The notes under the pieces are model-generated. The model worked only from the letters and a program-made list of their open reading frames with translations. It ran no database searches and was not told where the DNA came from. 64,000 bases of DNA from Catalinimonas alkaloidigena (GTDB lineage Bacteria; Bacteroidota; Bacteroidia; Cytophagales; Flexibacteraceae). The first letter of the stretch is position 1, and each line of letters opens with the position of its first letter. Positions 9,566 to 18,192 of the stretch are shown here, one piece after another. The stretch spans positions 496,001 to 560,000 of the forward strand of contig NZ_FNFO01000002.1 in NCBI RefSeq assembly GCF_900100765.1, in the 5' to 3' direction. A program made the position numbers and the translations under genes.

Positions 9566-11010
9566 GGTACCTGAAATCACTTGTCGGCAATTGTGGGGTG
9601 CGGATTGTGCTCTGGCTCGTGCTGACCTTGCCCGCCGCCCGGGCGCAGGACAGCACGATTCAGTTCACCCTGCAGGATTTGTACGGGCTGATGCGCGAGA
9701 CGCACCCGGTCGTACGTCAGGCGGAGCTTTATCAGGACATTGCCGACGCGGAAGTGCGTCAGGCGCGGGGCAACTTCGATCCCAAGGCCATTGCTTCGTA
9801 TCAGCGGAAAGAATTCGGCGAGAAGACCTACTACAACAACTGGAACAGCTACCTGAAGGTACCCGTATGGCCGGGCGGCATCGAGTTGCAGGCCGGCTAC
9901 GAGCGGGCCATCGGCAGTTACGTAAACGACGAGACGCAAACTCCGGCGGCAGGGTTGGCGTACGCGGGCGTGGTGGTGCCACTCGGGCAGGGCATGTTTC
10001 TGGACCAGCGCCGGGCCACCTTGCGCCAGGCCCAGATTTACCAGACCATGGCGGCGGCCGAGCGGCAAAAGCTGCTGAACAAGATTTTCTGGTCTGCCAC
10101 CAAAGATTATTACGACTGGTTTCTGGCCGTGCGGCAGGTTGAACTGTTGCAGGAAAGCATCGGGCTGGCGCAGGCGCTCTACGAGGCCACGCGCGAGCGT
10201 GCGCGGTTCGGCGACCTGGCACCGATCGACACGGTAGAAGCGAAAATCAACCTGCAGAGTCGCCAGCTGCAGTGGCAACAGGCTCAACTGGCTGTGCAGA
10301 ATGCACGGAATCTGCTCTCGACGTACTTGTGGGACGAGGGGGGGCAACCCGTGGTGCTGGACGGAGCGCTCCGGCCCGATGCGTTTCGCCGCGAGTCCTA
10401 CACCGCCGTTCTGCTCGACAGCCTGCTCGATGTTGCTCAGCGCCAGCATCCCGAACTGCTTAAACTCAGCGGGAAGGTAGATCAGCTGCAAATCGACCAG
10501 CGTTGGTCGCGCGAGCAACTCAAACCCAAACTGGACCTGAAACTCAATTTGTTGAGCGCAACCCCCCACGTGGGCGATGACCTGAGCTATGCCTTCTTTT
10601 CGAACAACTACCGCGTAGGGGTCGACTTTTCATTTCCGCTTTTTCTACGGAAAGAACGCGGGAAACTCCAGGCCGTCACGGCCAAGGTAAAACAGGCGGG
10701 CTGGGAGCGGCAGTACCTGGCGCGCTCCATCGACAATGCCCTGCGCAATGCCTGGAACGAAGTGCTGACGTACGAAAACCTGCTGGTGCAGCAGACCGAC
10801 ATGGTCAACAACTACCGGCAGTTGCGCGACGGTGAATTGGAGAAGTTCGAGAACGGCGAAAGTTCGCTGTTCCTGATCAACTCGCGGGAAACCAAACTGC
10901 TGGAGGCCGAAACCAAGCTGGCCGAATTGCAGATCAAGTACGGAAAAGCCTACGCACAATTGTTTGCGGAAGCGGGCATTTTGGGGAACGAGCCGCTGGC
11001 CGATCGCTAG
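9562..11010 (+). CDS. TolC-family outer-membrane efflux protein
   Basis: 482 residues from the ATG at 9562, which overlaps the adaptor stop as ATGA and opens a signal peptide ending LPAARAQ. The mature protein shows the TolC pattern of long helices (EATRERARFGDLAPIDTVEAKINLQSRQ region and the second repeat LLEAETKLAELQIKYGKAYAQLF). It should form the outer-membrane channel for the upstream ABC/HlyD pair. An in-frame Met at 9436 was rejected because it lies inside hlyD and would block the signal peptide. Confidence 0.93.
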   Translation: MRYLKSLVGNCGVRIVLWLVLTLPAARAQDSTIQFTLQDLYGLMRETHPVVRQAELYQDIADAEVRQARGNFDPKAIASYQRKEFGEKTYYNNWNSYLKVPVWPGGIELQAGYERAIGSYVNDETQTPAAGLAYAGVVVPLGQGMFLDQRRATLRQAQIYQTMAAAERQKLLNKIFWSATKDYYDWFLAVRQVELLQESIGLAQALYEATRERARFGDLAPIDTVEAKINLQSRQLQWQQAQLAVQNARNLLSTYLWDEGGQPVVLDGALRPDAFRRESYTAVLLDSLLDVAQRQHPELLKLSGKVDQLQIDQRWSREQLKPKLDLKLNLLSATPHVGDDLSYAFFSNNYRVGVDFSFPLFLRKERGKLQAVTAKVKQAGWERQYLARSIDNALRNAWNEVLTYENLLVQQTDMVNNYRQLRDGELEKFENGESSLFLINSRETKLLEAETKLAELQIKYGKAYAQLFAEAGILGNEPLADR

Positions 11011-11021
11011 CCAGCTCGGAA

Positions 11022-12713
11022 TTACTTTTTGCAGTCGCGGATCATCTTCTGGAGCGTAGCCACCATGGTGCGGCCGGTTTCAATGTCGGGCGCGGTGATG
11101 GAAAGACTACTCACGTAGCTAACCTTGTCGCCGTTTTCGTAATTCTTGATGATCTTCTCGTTATATTTGGTCGGTGCGACCACGCTCACGGTCTTGCTTT
11201 TTACACTCAGACCGACCTTGTCGGGATCGAGGTCGTACACATTAAACTCGTAGAGGTTTTCTTTGACCTTTTTGCCGTCGTCTTCGCGGGTGGCAAAACT
11301 CATCTTGCAATTATCGCCTTCGCGGAGTTCCAGTTTCTGAGTCATGCCCAGGGCGCGTTCGTCCAGGCCTGCCAGGGTGGCGCTCAACCAGCTCAGATCC
11401 TGCGCCTGGCCGTCTTTCCGCAGGTTGCCGATGCAGTAGACCAACAGGTGCTCTAGCTGCTTGGCGGTCGGCAGGTCAGGTACATAAAAGGCTACGCTGC
11501 TGGTGTAGTTCTGCCGCTCGCCATCTTCAAAAACCCCGACGAACGACTGCTTGTTGGTGGTAGTGGCCGACACGGTGAACGTAAGCTTGTTGACGTCGAT
11601 GGAGACGGACTTTTCGTTCAGATCACCGAAGTTGAAAACAAACTTTTCTTCTTCACTTTTTTTCTCGTCGGTAGTCGTCCGGATGTATGTCGCCACGGCA
11701 TCACCGTCGAACGATTGTTCGTAGCTGGTTGTCCCCACCTTAAAACTCTGGATCTGGTTTTTGAGATGAGTTAGTCCTTCGGCGGTCGAAGTGGGTTGAA
11801 TCAACAGTTTTTCGGAGGCGGCCCGTGCCAGCGGAATCAGGTCGCGGAGGCCCTGCACCAGCACCTGGGCCTGGTCGGCGTCGGCGGCGTAGAGGCTGAT
11901 CTCGTCGTCGAAGCCTTTGAGTTCGCCGCCTTCTTCCCGGCGCACGAATTTCTTGTTCTGCCGGATGTTGGCTTTCACGGAAATCAGTTTTCCGGATACC
12001 TTCATCGTAACCGAGGGTTCGTGCAAGTCGCCGAAGTTCCATTCGTAGCGCTCTTCGTCTTCCAGGCCTTTGCTGGTGGACTTTTGTCGGGTCAGCACAC
12101 CGCGCGCTGCGTGTCCCTCTTCCGGCGAAAGCGCTTGTTTGTAAGTAGCGTCGCCGGCCTCGACGTTTTGCACCTGGTCGGTGATCCACTGCCGGAGTGG
12201 TGCCAGCTCGGTCGGAATCGCGATGGTGCTTTTCCAGGCCTCTTCGGCCAGCGGAATGGCCGCTTTGAGCGCCTCTTCGATGGCGCGGGCGTTGTCGACG
12301 TCGGTGCAGTACAGCTCCAGTTCATCGGTAAAGCCGTCGAGTTCGCCGTCTTCGTACTCTTTGATGACGGGCTGCCCACCCGAGCGGGCGCTGATGCGCA
12401 TCAATCCTTGCGAGGTGTTGCGGCGCACCAGATTCTTGTCCATCAGCCCCAGATTGAATACGTACCGTTGCTGACTTTCTTTGCCTTTTTTGTCGATCTC
12501 TTTGCGTGTGAGTTCCAGCAGATAGGGTTTGTCGGCCGAAAAACTCAACGCTTGTTCGTAGGTGTTTTTATCGGTCGCGACCTCTTTTACCTGCTGTTGC
12601 AAGGTGGCCAGCGGTTCGAGCAGCGGGTGCTGCGCCTGTGTTGTGGTCGAGATCAGAAGGGCCCAGACAAGCGCAGAGGCCAGGGCAGCGAAACGTGTAC
12701 GCGAAAATGCCAT
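11022..12713 (-). CDS. secreted protein of four tandem repeats, function unknown
   Basis: 563 residues with an N-terminal signal peptide (ALVWALLISTTTQAQ). The rest consists of four diverged repeats of about 130-140 residues, at roughly 33-160, 170-300, 310-435 and 440-563. Each has a strand motif (YVFNLG, YEWNFGDL, FVFNFGDL, YEFNVYDL at 84, 223, 358, 488) and a later motif (EYEDGELDGF, REEGGELKGF, VFEDGERQNY, NYENGDKVSY at about 119, 259, 394, 524), then a helix ending in a hydrophobic stretch. No family is recognised. It is convergent with tolC, 11 bases away. It is probably periplasmic or surface-exposed. Confidence 0.85.
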   Translation of the reverse strand: MAFSRTRFAALASALVWALLISTTTQAQHPLLEPLATLQQQVKEVATDKNTYEQALSFSADKPYLLELTRKEIDKKGKESQQRYVFNLGLMDKNLVRRNTSQGLMRISARSGGQPVIKEYEDGELDGFTDELELYCTDVDNARAIEEALKAAIPLAEEAWKSTIAIPTELAPLRQWITDQVQNVEAGDATYKQALSPEEGHAARGVLTRQKSTSKGLEDEERYEWNFGDLHEPSVTMKVSGKLISVKANIRQNKKFVRREEGGELKGFDDEISLYAADADQAQVLVQGLRDLIPLARAASEKLLIQPTSTAEGLTHLKNQIQSFKVGTTSYEQSFDGDAVATYIRTTTDEKKSEEEKFVFNFGDLNEKSVSIDVNKLTFTVSATTTNKQSFVGVFEDGERQNYTSSVAFYVPDLPTAKQLEHLLVYCIGNLRKDGQAQDLSWLSATLAGLDERALGMTQKLELREGDNCKMSFATREDDGKKVKENLYEFNVYDLDPDKVGLSVKSKTVSVVAPTKYNEKIIKNYENGDKVSYVSSLSITAPDIETGRTMVATLQKMIRDCKK

Positions 12714-12886
12714 AGGAGGGAGTCGTTAGGTAGCACAGATAGAAGGCCGATTGGGCACGAAAGATAACAGGTCGGCCCGATCAAAAACAAGAAAAATCGT
12801 TTTCTGCCTCGGGAAAAGCTAATCTGGCCCTGCCCCATGGTCTAGACGCTTCGTAGGCAGCCGGAAAAATCACTTGGAAGGCCCAC

Positions 12887-13243
12887 TCAGGGACGCACCC
12901 GAACGGCGGTTCCGGTCGCGGCGGGCACAATGTGATCGCCCTGTTGCATGTCGTAGTCGACACGGATGACGGCATTGGCACCCAGCAGTGCGGCTTCTTC
13001 GCGCAGGCGCAGGTTCAGGCTCTCCAGCACACGGGCGTTGGCCGTGAACGCCGGAGGACTGACAGAAATAATGGCGATTTCTTCGTAAGCCTGCGTCAGG
13101 TCTCCGGTGGTAATCCGGATCGCTGTGTCGGCGGGCAAGGCCCTGTAGATGTCGGAAGTCAGGCGGGCTACCTGCGGGGTGCGGCACCCGAACAGCAGCG
13201 CGCTTCCCAGAAGGCAAACGGCGGAAATGAGGCGTGTTGTCAT
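12887..13243 (-). CDS. small lipoprotein, possibly related to YbjQ-like/DUF4156 families
   Basis: 118 residues. A lipobox-like LLFGC places the lipidated Cys at residue 20. The mature part, ending with LREEAALLGANAVIRVDYD and TGTAVRV, resembles small beta-alpha proteins such as YbjQ or DUF4156, where ALLGANAVI-type helices recur; this relation is tentative. It is the next gene downstream of the Nudix gene on the same strand, but 84 bases away, so it may be transcribed separately. Confidence 0.75.
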   Translation of the reverse strand: MTTRLISAVCLLGSALLFGCRTPQVARLTSDIYRALPADTAIRITTGDLTQAYEEIAIISVSPPAFTANARVLESLNLRLREEAALLGANAVIRVDYDMQQGDHIVPAATGTAVRVRP

Positions 13244-13327
13244 GGCTCAACGGAAATGGAAGTAGTTGTAAATCAACTTACTTCGCTCACATTTTATGCC
13301 AGCTTGCCCTACGCTTCTAGTTCGCGG

Positions 13328-14014
13328 TTACAACGGACGGAACGGCAACGGATGGTCAAGGCCCCACTCGATCGTACGCACGTAGGTCTCCGGATGGAGG
13401 TGGTAGGTTTCGTCCTGGCCCGTCGGGGGGTAGAGGCCGGTTTGCGCCATCCATGCCACGAATGCCTCTGCCGCAGGCGGTTCGCCCAGAAAAATGCCGT
13501 AGAGCGTCTGGAGTTGCGCCCGGGTAAAGGTGTCGGGCAACAAGTAGCGGTCGACCGGAAAAAAGCGCAGCCGTTGCTGCAGCTGTCGCCAGGCTTCCTC
13601 AAATACGTCCCGGTGGTCGAACGCCAGTTCGGGCAGTTGTCGCACATCGAACCAGTCGAGGTGTGCGGCGTCGTCAGCGGCGGCGAGGTGGGTCACGTCA
13701 TGCGGACGCACAAAGCCATAATAGGTAATGGAAATGGTGCGCCCGCGCGGATCGCGGTCTACCTTCCCGAAGGTATGGAACTGCCGTAGGTACGGGAGCG
13801 TCAGGCCGGTCTCTTCTTGGAGTTCGCGGTGCGCCGCCGCCAGCGGAGGCTCGTCCATTTCGATAAATCCCCCCGGAAACGCCCACATGTCCTGAAAAGG
13901 CGGGTTTTTTCGTTGAATCAGCAGCACCCGCAGCGAGGCTTCGTCTGGTAGGTACGTAAAGATCAGGCAATCGACCGTAACGGCCGGGCGGGGGTATTTG
14001 TACGTATAGCTCAT
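13328..14014 (-). CDS. Nudix protein, NrtR-like or ADP-ribose pyrophosphatase-like
   Basis: 228 residues from the ATG at 14014, which overlaps the prs-like stop as ATGA. The Nudix box is intact (GFIEMDE with seven residues to RELQEETGL, about 49-71), and FGKVDRDPRGRTISITYYGFV matches the ADP-ribose-type branch. Residues about 152-228 (LLPDTFTRAQLQTLYGIFLG) match the position and start of the winged-helix domain of NrtR, the Nudix-related regulator of NAD genes. The expected basic recognition helix is not obvious. It may regulate NAD synthesis, hydrolyse ADP-ribose, or both. The in-frame extension to 14401 lies inside the upstream gene. Confidence 0.85.
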   Translation of the reverse strand: MSYTYKYPRPAVTVDCLIFTYLPDEASLRVLLIQRKNPPFQDMWAFPGGFIEMDEPPLAAAHRELQEETGLTLPYLRQFHTFGKVDRDPRGRTISITYYGFVRPHDVTHLAAADDAAHLDWFDVRQLPELAFDHRDVFEEAWRQLQQRLRFFPVDRYLLPDTFTRAQLQTLYGIFLGEPPAAEAFVAWMAQTGLYPPTGQDETYHLHPETYVRTIEWGLDHPLPFRPL

Positions 14015-14940
14015 GCGCCGATGGTCAGGGCATTCTGGGTGAGGAGGTCGGCCACGGAACAGAGGCGGTACTGTTTGTCCTGAATGCGCGTGGCGTTCGG
14101 GTGGCTGTCGGTGCTGCAAATGAGCGTGAACAAACCGCTGTTGCGCAATTCTGTGTACGCATTGCCTATAAACAGGCCGTGGGTCGTCAGGACGTCGATG
14201 CGTTTGGCGCCCGCTTTGTGATAAGCTTCGGCCGCGTGAATGAGCGAACTCCCGGTCCGGATCATGTCGTCGTAGATGATTACGTGGCGATCCTGTACGT
14301 CGGCATTGATGTGGGCCACTTCGGTCTGGCTGCCGTTGATACGCCGTTTGAACACAAACGCCGCGTCGACGTGCATGTCGTTGGCGAGCGATTCCACCCA
14401 CTTGGCCCGCCCGGCATCGGTGCAGGCCAGCACAAATTTTTTCCCGCCCATTTCGCGGGCCTGGGCAATGATCACATCCTTCGCGTAAATGTGGAAAGCC
14501 CGCACGTTCCCTTCAAAGTAGTGCGGCAGCCCTTCGGAATGCAGATCGAGCATCAGGATGTGGTTGCCGTAATCGGCGGTAGGGATGGAAGACAGCAGAC
14601 GCGCCCGCGTTTTGGCCGTCACGATCTCGCCTTTTTTAATCGAGCGTTCCATCGTGCCGTACCCGAAGTACGGAATCATCAGGGTGAGCGAACGCGCGCC
14701 CAGTTCCGTCAGGCCCGACGCCAGGTCGTACAGCTCCAGCGTGTCCGCGTCGGAAATGGTGCCGCCCAGCACATACGCGTCAAACTCGCGAGGCTGCGTC
14801 AGGATGCGCTGGTAACGTTCGCCGTCCGGAAACAGGCGCGTTTCGGTCAGGCCGTCCTGGAACCGCCCGGTGGCCAGCATTTTCTTTTTCAGGTAGTGGT
14901 AAGCCTGGGTACTGAACAGGAGTTTATTGATAGCACTCAT
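14011..14940 (-). CDS. ribose-phosphate pyrophosphokinase-like protein (divergent)
   Basis: 309 residues of the PRPP synthetase fold. Conserved parts are IPYFGY (89-94), LDLHSEG with the metal His at about 134, the KRR segment (198-200) and the PRPP-binding loop YDDMIRTGSS (223-232). It departs from housekeeping enzymes at the ATP-binding loop (GTMER where ARQDR is usual) and in the PRPP loop (Arg and SS where Asp and GG are usual). It lies between pncB and the Nudix gene with ATGA overlaps at both ends. The likely role is supplying PRPP, or a related pyrophosphorylated sugar, to the pncB product. Confidence 0.87.
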   Translation of the reverse strand: MSAINKLLFSTQAYHYLKKKMLATGRFQDGLTETRLFPDGERYQRILTQPREFDAYVLGGTISDADTLELYDLASGLTELGARSLTLMIPYFGYGTMERSIKKGEIVTAKTRARLLSSIPTADYGNHILMLDLHSEGLPHYFEGNVRAFHIYAKDVIIAQAREMGGKKFVLACTDAGRAKWVESLANDMHVDAAFVFKRRINGSQTEVAHINADVQDRHVIIYDDMIRTGSSLIHAAEAYHKAGAKRIDVLTTHGLFIGNAYTELRNSGLFTLICSTDSHPNATRIQDKQYRLCSVADLLTQNALTIGA

Positions 14941-16406
14941 GTGTTGATCGCTTTCATTTTCAGGATGAGGTCGAGCTTGCGCTGGTAATACGCTTCTTCT
15001 AACCCGACCGGGTAAAGATGAGGATTTTCGAAACGTTTGATGGTGGGGTGCAGCGAGGCGAGCTGTTGGTGTGCCCGCTGCCGCACGTCCGACAGGGACG
15101 GAAGTGGATAGACCAGCTTTCCGGCACGCATCACCGGCACCAGTAATTCTTCCGAAGGGGTTTCGGGCGACAGGCGTTTGCGGCGGGTGATGTCGTTGGG
15201 GTCGATGATGACGGGCGCCTGGTCGGCCGCAGGGGGCGCATCCAGGTCGTAAATCATGTCGGCCGCAAAGCCCCGGTCGTTCCGATAGCGTCGCACCTGT
15301 TGTCGACCGGGATTATTGACTTTGATCGTTTGCTCCGAGAGTTTGATCTTCGGTTCCCACGTGCCGTCGTTGCGGCGAAGGGCCGCCAGTTTATAGACGC
15401 CGCCGAGCGCGGGCTGGTCGTAGGCCGTCACCAGATTGGTGCCCACACCCCAGACGGTGATGGCCGCATCCTGGTCTTTCAGACTGCGAATCAGGTATTC
15501 GTCCAGGTCGTTGCTGGCCACGATGCTGGCTTTAGGAAAACCGGCCTCGTCCAGCATACGCCGGGCTTCGATGCTCAGGTACGCCAGGTCACCGGAATCG
15601 AGGCGGATGCCGTTCATCTCGTGGCCCGCTTCCCGCAGCCGTTTTCCCGCTTCGATGGCGTGTTGGACCCCCTCCAGCGTGTTGTAAGTATCGACCAGGA
15701 AAATACAGTTGTTCGGCAGGGCGCGTGCGTAGGCCGCAAAGGCTTCTGCTTCCGAGTCGAACGACATGACCCAACTGTGGGCGTGCGTGCCCTTCACCGG
15801 AATACCGTACCGTTTCCCTGCCAGCACGTTCGACGTGGCCGCACAGCCGCCGATGTAAGCCGCCCGGCTGGCCGAAATGCCCCCGTCGATGCCCTGGGCC
15901 CGGCGTAGCCCAAACTCCAGGACCGGCTCCCCCTGCGCCGACTGGCAAACCCGCGCGGCTTTGGTGGCAATCAGCGTCTGGAAATTCAGGATGGTTAGCA
16001 ACGCCGTTTCAATAATCTGCGCCTGCAAAATGGGGCCTTGTATCCGCACCAGCGGCTCGTTGCCAAAAACCACGGTTCCTTCCGGGATGGCATCGACGTC
16101 GCAACTGAAGCGCATGTCGCGCAGGTAATCCAGAAACGCCACTTCGAAGAGCGGCTGGTCGTCCGACCCTTTCAATTCGGCCAGGTAGGCCAGGTCGTCG
16201 TCAGTAAACCGAAGCGTTTGCAGAAACTCCAGGGCGGGCTCCAGTCCACAGGCCAGCGCGTATCCGCCTTTGAACGGAGGTTTGCGGAAAAACAAATTGA
16301 AAACTGCTTCCTGTTCGCCGCGTCCCGCTTTCCAGTAGCCATACGCCATCGTGAGTTCGTAGAGGTCGGTCAGGAGGCTGAGCGAAGTGCCGTAGAGTGA
16401 ATCCAT
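14937..16406 (-). CDS. pncB: nicotinate phosphoribosyltransferase
   Basis: 489 residues. The N-terminus LYGTSLSLLTDLYELTMAYGYW and the core EFGLRRAQGIDGG, SNVLAGKRYGIPVKGTHAHSW and GIRLDSGDL are those of nicotinate phosphoribosyltransferase, the long form shared with animals. It converts nicotinate plus PRPP to nicotinate mononucleotide for NAD salvage (Preiss-Handler route); cytoplasmic. First gene of the operon with the PRPP-synthetase-like and Nudix genes. The GTHAHSW motif sets it apart from nicotinamide phosphoribosyltransferase. Confidence 0.95.
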   Translation of the reverse strand: MDSLYGTSLSLLTDLYELTMAYGYWKAGRGEQEAVFNLFFRKPPFKGGYALACGLEPALEFLQTLRFTDDDLAYLAELKGSDDQPLFEVAFLDYLRDMRFSCDVDAIPEGTVVFGNEPLVRIQGPILQAQIIETALLTILNFQTLIATKAARVCQSAQGEPVLEFGLRRAQGIDGGISASRAAYIGGCAATSNVLAGKRYGIPVKGTHAHSWVMSFDSEAEAFAAYARALPNNCIFLVDTYNTLEGVQHAIEAGKRLREAGHEMNGIRLDSGDLAYLSIEARRMLDEAGFPKASIVASNDLDEYLIRSLKDQDAAITVWGVGTNLVTAYDQPALGGVYKLAALRRNDGTWEPKIKLSEQTIKVNNPGRQQVRRYRNDRGFAADMIYDLDAPPAADQAPVIIDPNDITRRKRLSPETPSEELLVPVMRAGKLVYPLPSLSDVRQRAHQQLASLHPTIKRFENPHLYPVGLEEAYYQRKLDLILKMKAINT

Positions 16407-16410
16407 CGGC

Positions 16411-16418
16411 CAAAGATA
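16411..16418 (-). promoter_or_regulatory. -7 type promoter element before pncB
   Basis: On the reverse strand TATCTTTG is a perfect TAnnTTTG match, but it ends only 4 bases before the pncB ATG and has no clear TTTG about 20 bases upstream. If active, the transcript would be essentially leaderless. Chance occurrence is possible. Confidence 0.3.
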
Positions 16419-16654
16419 AAGGGAATCTGCACTTTACGTGACTTAGGGTCTTATAGAGCCAAGTACTTTTCCGAGCAAAGCGTAAGATCTTCTGTAGAAG
16501 TTTCAGGTAGGGAAGCAGTGCGTAGCCACTAGCCGACCACGCTGTTGGTTTTGGGAAGAAGCGCGGATTTGATAAGGAATTCTTCTGAAGTGCCTCAGCA
16601 ATCCTGTGCCTGCCTTATCTTTAAGCGTAAACTGATGTTCATCGCTAATTTTTT

Positions 16655-18004
16655 ATGAAGCACTTTTTCTCCCTCTTGTTGCTCTTCCTTTCGTTTTCAG
16701 GCTATGCACAAACGGCGATTGTCCGGCAAGATCCCGCCATTCAGAAAATGGTAGAGGACGTCTCGGCCGAAAACATCGAGGCCATTGTTAGGAAGCTGGT
16801 CAGTTTCGGTACGCGCCATACGCTGAGCGACACCACCAGCAAAAAACGGGGCATTGGCGCGGCCCGCGCCTGGATCAAATCCGAGATGGAACGCTATGCC
16901 ACCGCCTCGAACGGGCGTTTGCAGGTAACGTACGACGCGTTTGTGCAGCCCGCCGACGGACGACGCGTCCCGCAGCCGACGACGTTAAAGAACGTACTGG
17001 CGACGTTGAAAGGTACCGATCCTAACGACCCGCGCATCTACATCGTTTCCGGTCACTACGACTCCCGTGCCAGCGATGTGATGGACGCCAAAATCGAAGC
17101 ACCCGGCGCCAACGACGACGCCTCAGGAACGGCCGTGGCGATGGAACTGGCCCGTGTGATGAGCCAGCGTTCGTTTCCGGCGACCATCATTTTTGTAGCG
17201 ATGGTAGGGGAAGAACAAGGCCTCTACGGCGCGACGCACCTGGCCGAGCGCGCCCGCGAAGAGGGTTGGCACGTCGATGCCATGATCACGAACGACATTG
17301 TAGGGAACTCGTACGGCATGGAGACGGGTCTGAAAGACAACCGCAGCGTACGCGTGTTCAGCGAAGGTGTGCCCGCCGCTGAAACCGAAGAATCGGCACG
17401 CATCCGGACGTCGGTCGGAGGGGAGAACGACAGCCCCGCCCGCGAAGTGGCGCGGTACATGAAAGAGGTGGGCGAGCGCTACGTGCCGCAACTCGACGTG
17501 AAGCTGATCTACCGGCGCGACCGTTACCTGCGCGGGGGCGACCACACGCCGTTTTCCCGCGAAGGTTTTGCGGCGGTGCGCGTTACGGAGATGAACGAAG
17601 ACTTTACCCGGCAGCACCAGGACATCCGCACCGAAGAGGGCGTCGATTACGGCGACCTGCCCGACTTCGTCGACTACGACTACACGCAGAAAGTCGCACG
17701 CATGAACCTGGCGACGCTGGCCAACCTGGCGTCGGCCCCCGGCGCGCCGCAACAGGTCGGCATCGTCACGGCCAACCTGACCAACCGTACGACCCTCCGC
17801 TGGGAAGCACCGGAAGGCAAAGCCCCCGCCGGGTATTACGTCTTGATGCGGGAAACAACCAGTCCGTTTTGGGAGCAGAAGTTTTACGTAACCGGGACGG
17901 AAGACACACTTGATTACTCGAAGGACAACTACTTCTTCGCCGTGCAGTCGGTCGATGCGGCGGGGCACGAAAGCCTGCCCGTCTTCCCGAATCCGATGCG
18001 GTAA
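16655..18004 (+). CDS. secreted M28-family zinc aminopeptidase
   Basis: 449 residues with signal peptide MKHFFSLLLLFLSFSGYAQ. The M28 zinc site is visible: His134 in SGHYDSRAS, Asp154 in GANDDASG, Glu pair in MVGEEQGLYG, Asp in ITNDIVGNS and His in RGGDHTPFSREGF. The last 90 residues form a fibronectin III-like domain (GIVTANLTNRTTLRWEAPEG). It probably trims peptides in the periplasm or outside the cell. It is monocistronic; TATCTTTA at 16616-16623 resembles a -7 element. Confidence 0.94.
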   Translation: MKHFFSLLLLFLSFSGYAQTAIVRQDPAIQKMVEDVSAENIEAIVRKLVSFGTRHTLSDTTSKKRGIGAARAWIKSEMERYATASNGRLQVTYDAFVQPADGRRVPQPTTLKNVLATLKGTDPNDPRIYIVSGHYDSRASDVMDAKIEAPGANDDASGTAVAMELARVMSQRSFPATIIFVAMVGEEQGLYGATHLAERAREEGWHVDAMITNDIVGNSYGMETGLKDNRSVRVFSEGVPAAETEESARIRTSVGGENDSPAREVARYMKEVGERYVPQLDVKLIYRRDRYLRGGDHTPFSREGFAAVRVTEMNEDFTRQHQDIRTEEGVDYGDLPDFVDYDYTQKVARMNLATLANLASAPGAPQQVGIVTANLTNRTTLRWEAPEGKAPAGYYVLMRETTSPFWEQKFYVTGTEDTLDYSKDNYFFAVQSVDAAGHESLPVFPNPMR

Positions 18005-18192
18005 AAGCGCCCGGCGCTTGGCGGGTAGACAGTCGGCCGTGAGGGAACGCAGTATCCCACTAAATTTTTCCGAGATGGGTGCGTAATGCACTCAAAAAGA
18101 GCAACTTCGGTGGGGCGCGCTGCGTACCTGAAGCGGTGCCCGCTGGTGTTGCCAGCGAGGTGCCGCAACATAAACCCTCACTTTTTAATTTT

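Noticed and set aside
14015-14401. N-terminal extension of the Nudix frame
   Set aside because: It lies entirely inside the PRPP-synthetase-like gene; the ATGA-coupled start at 14014 gives a normal Nudix N-terminus.
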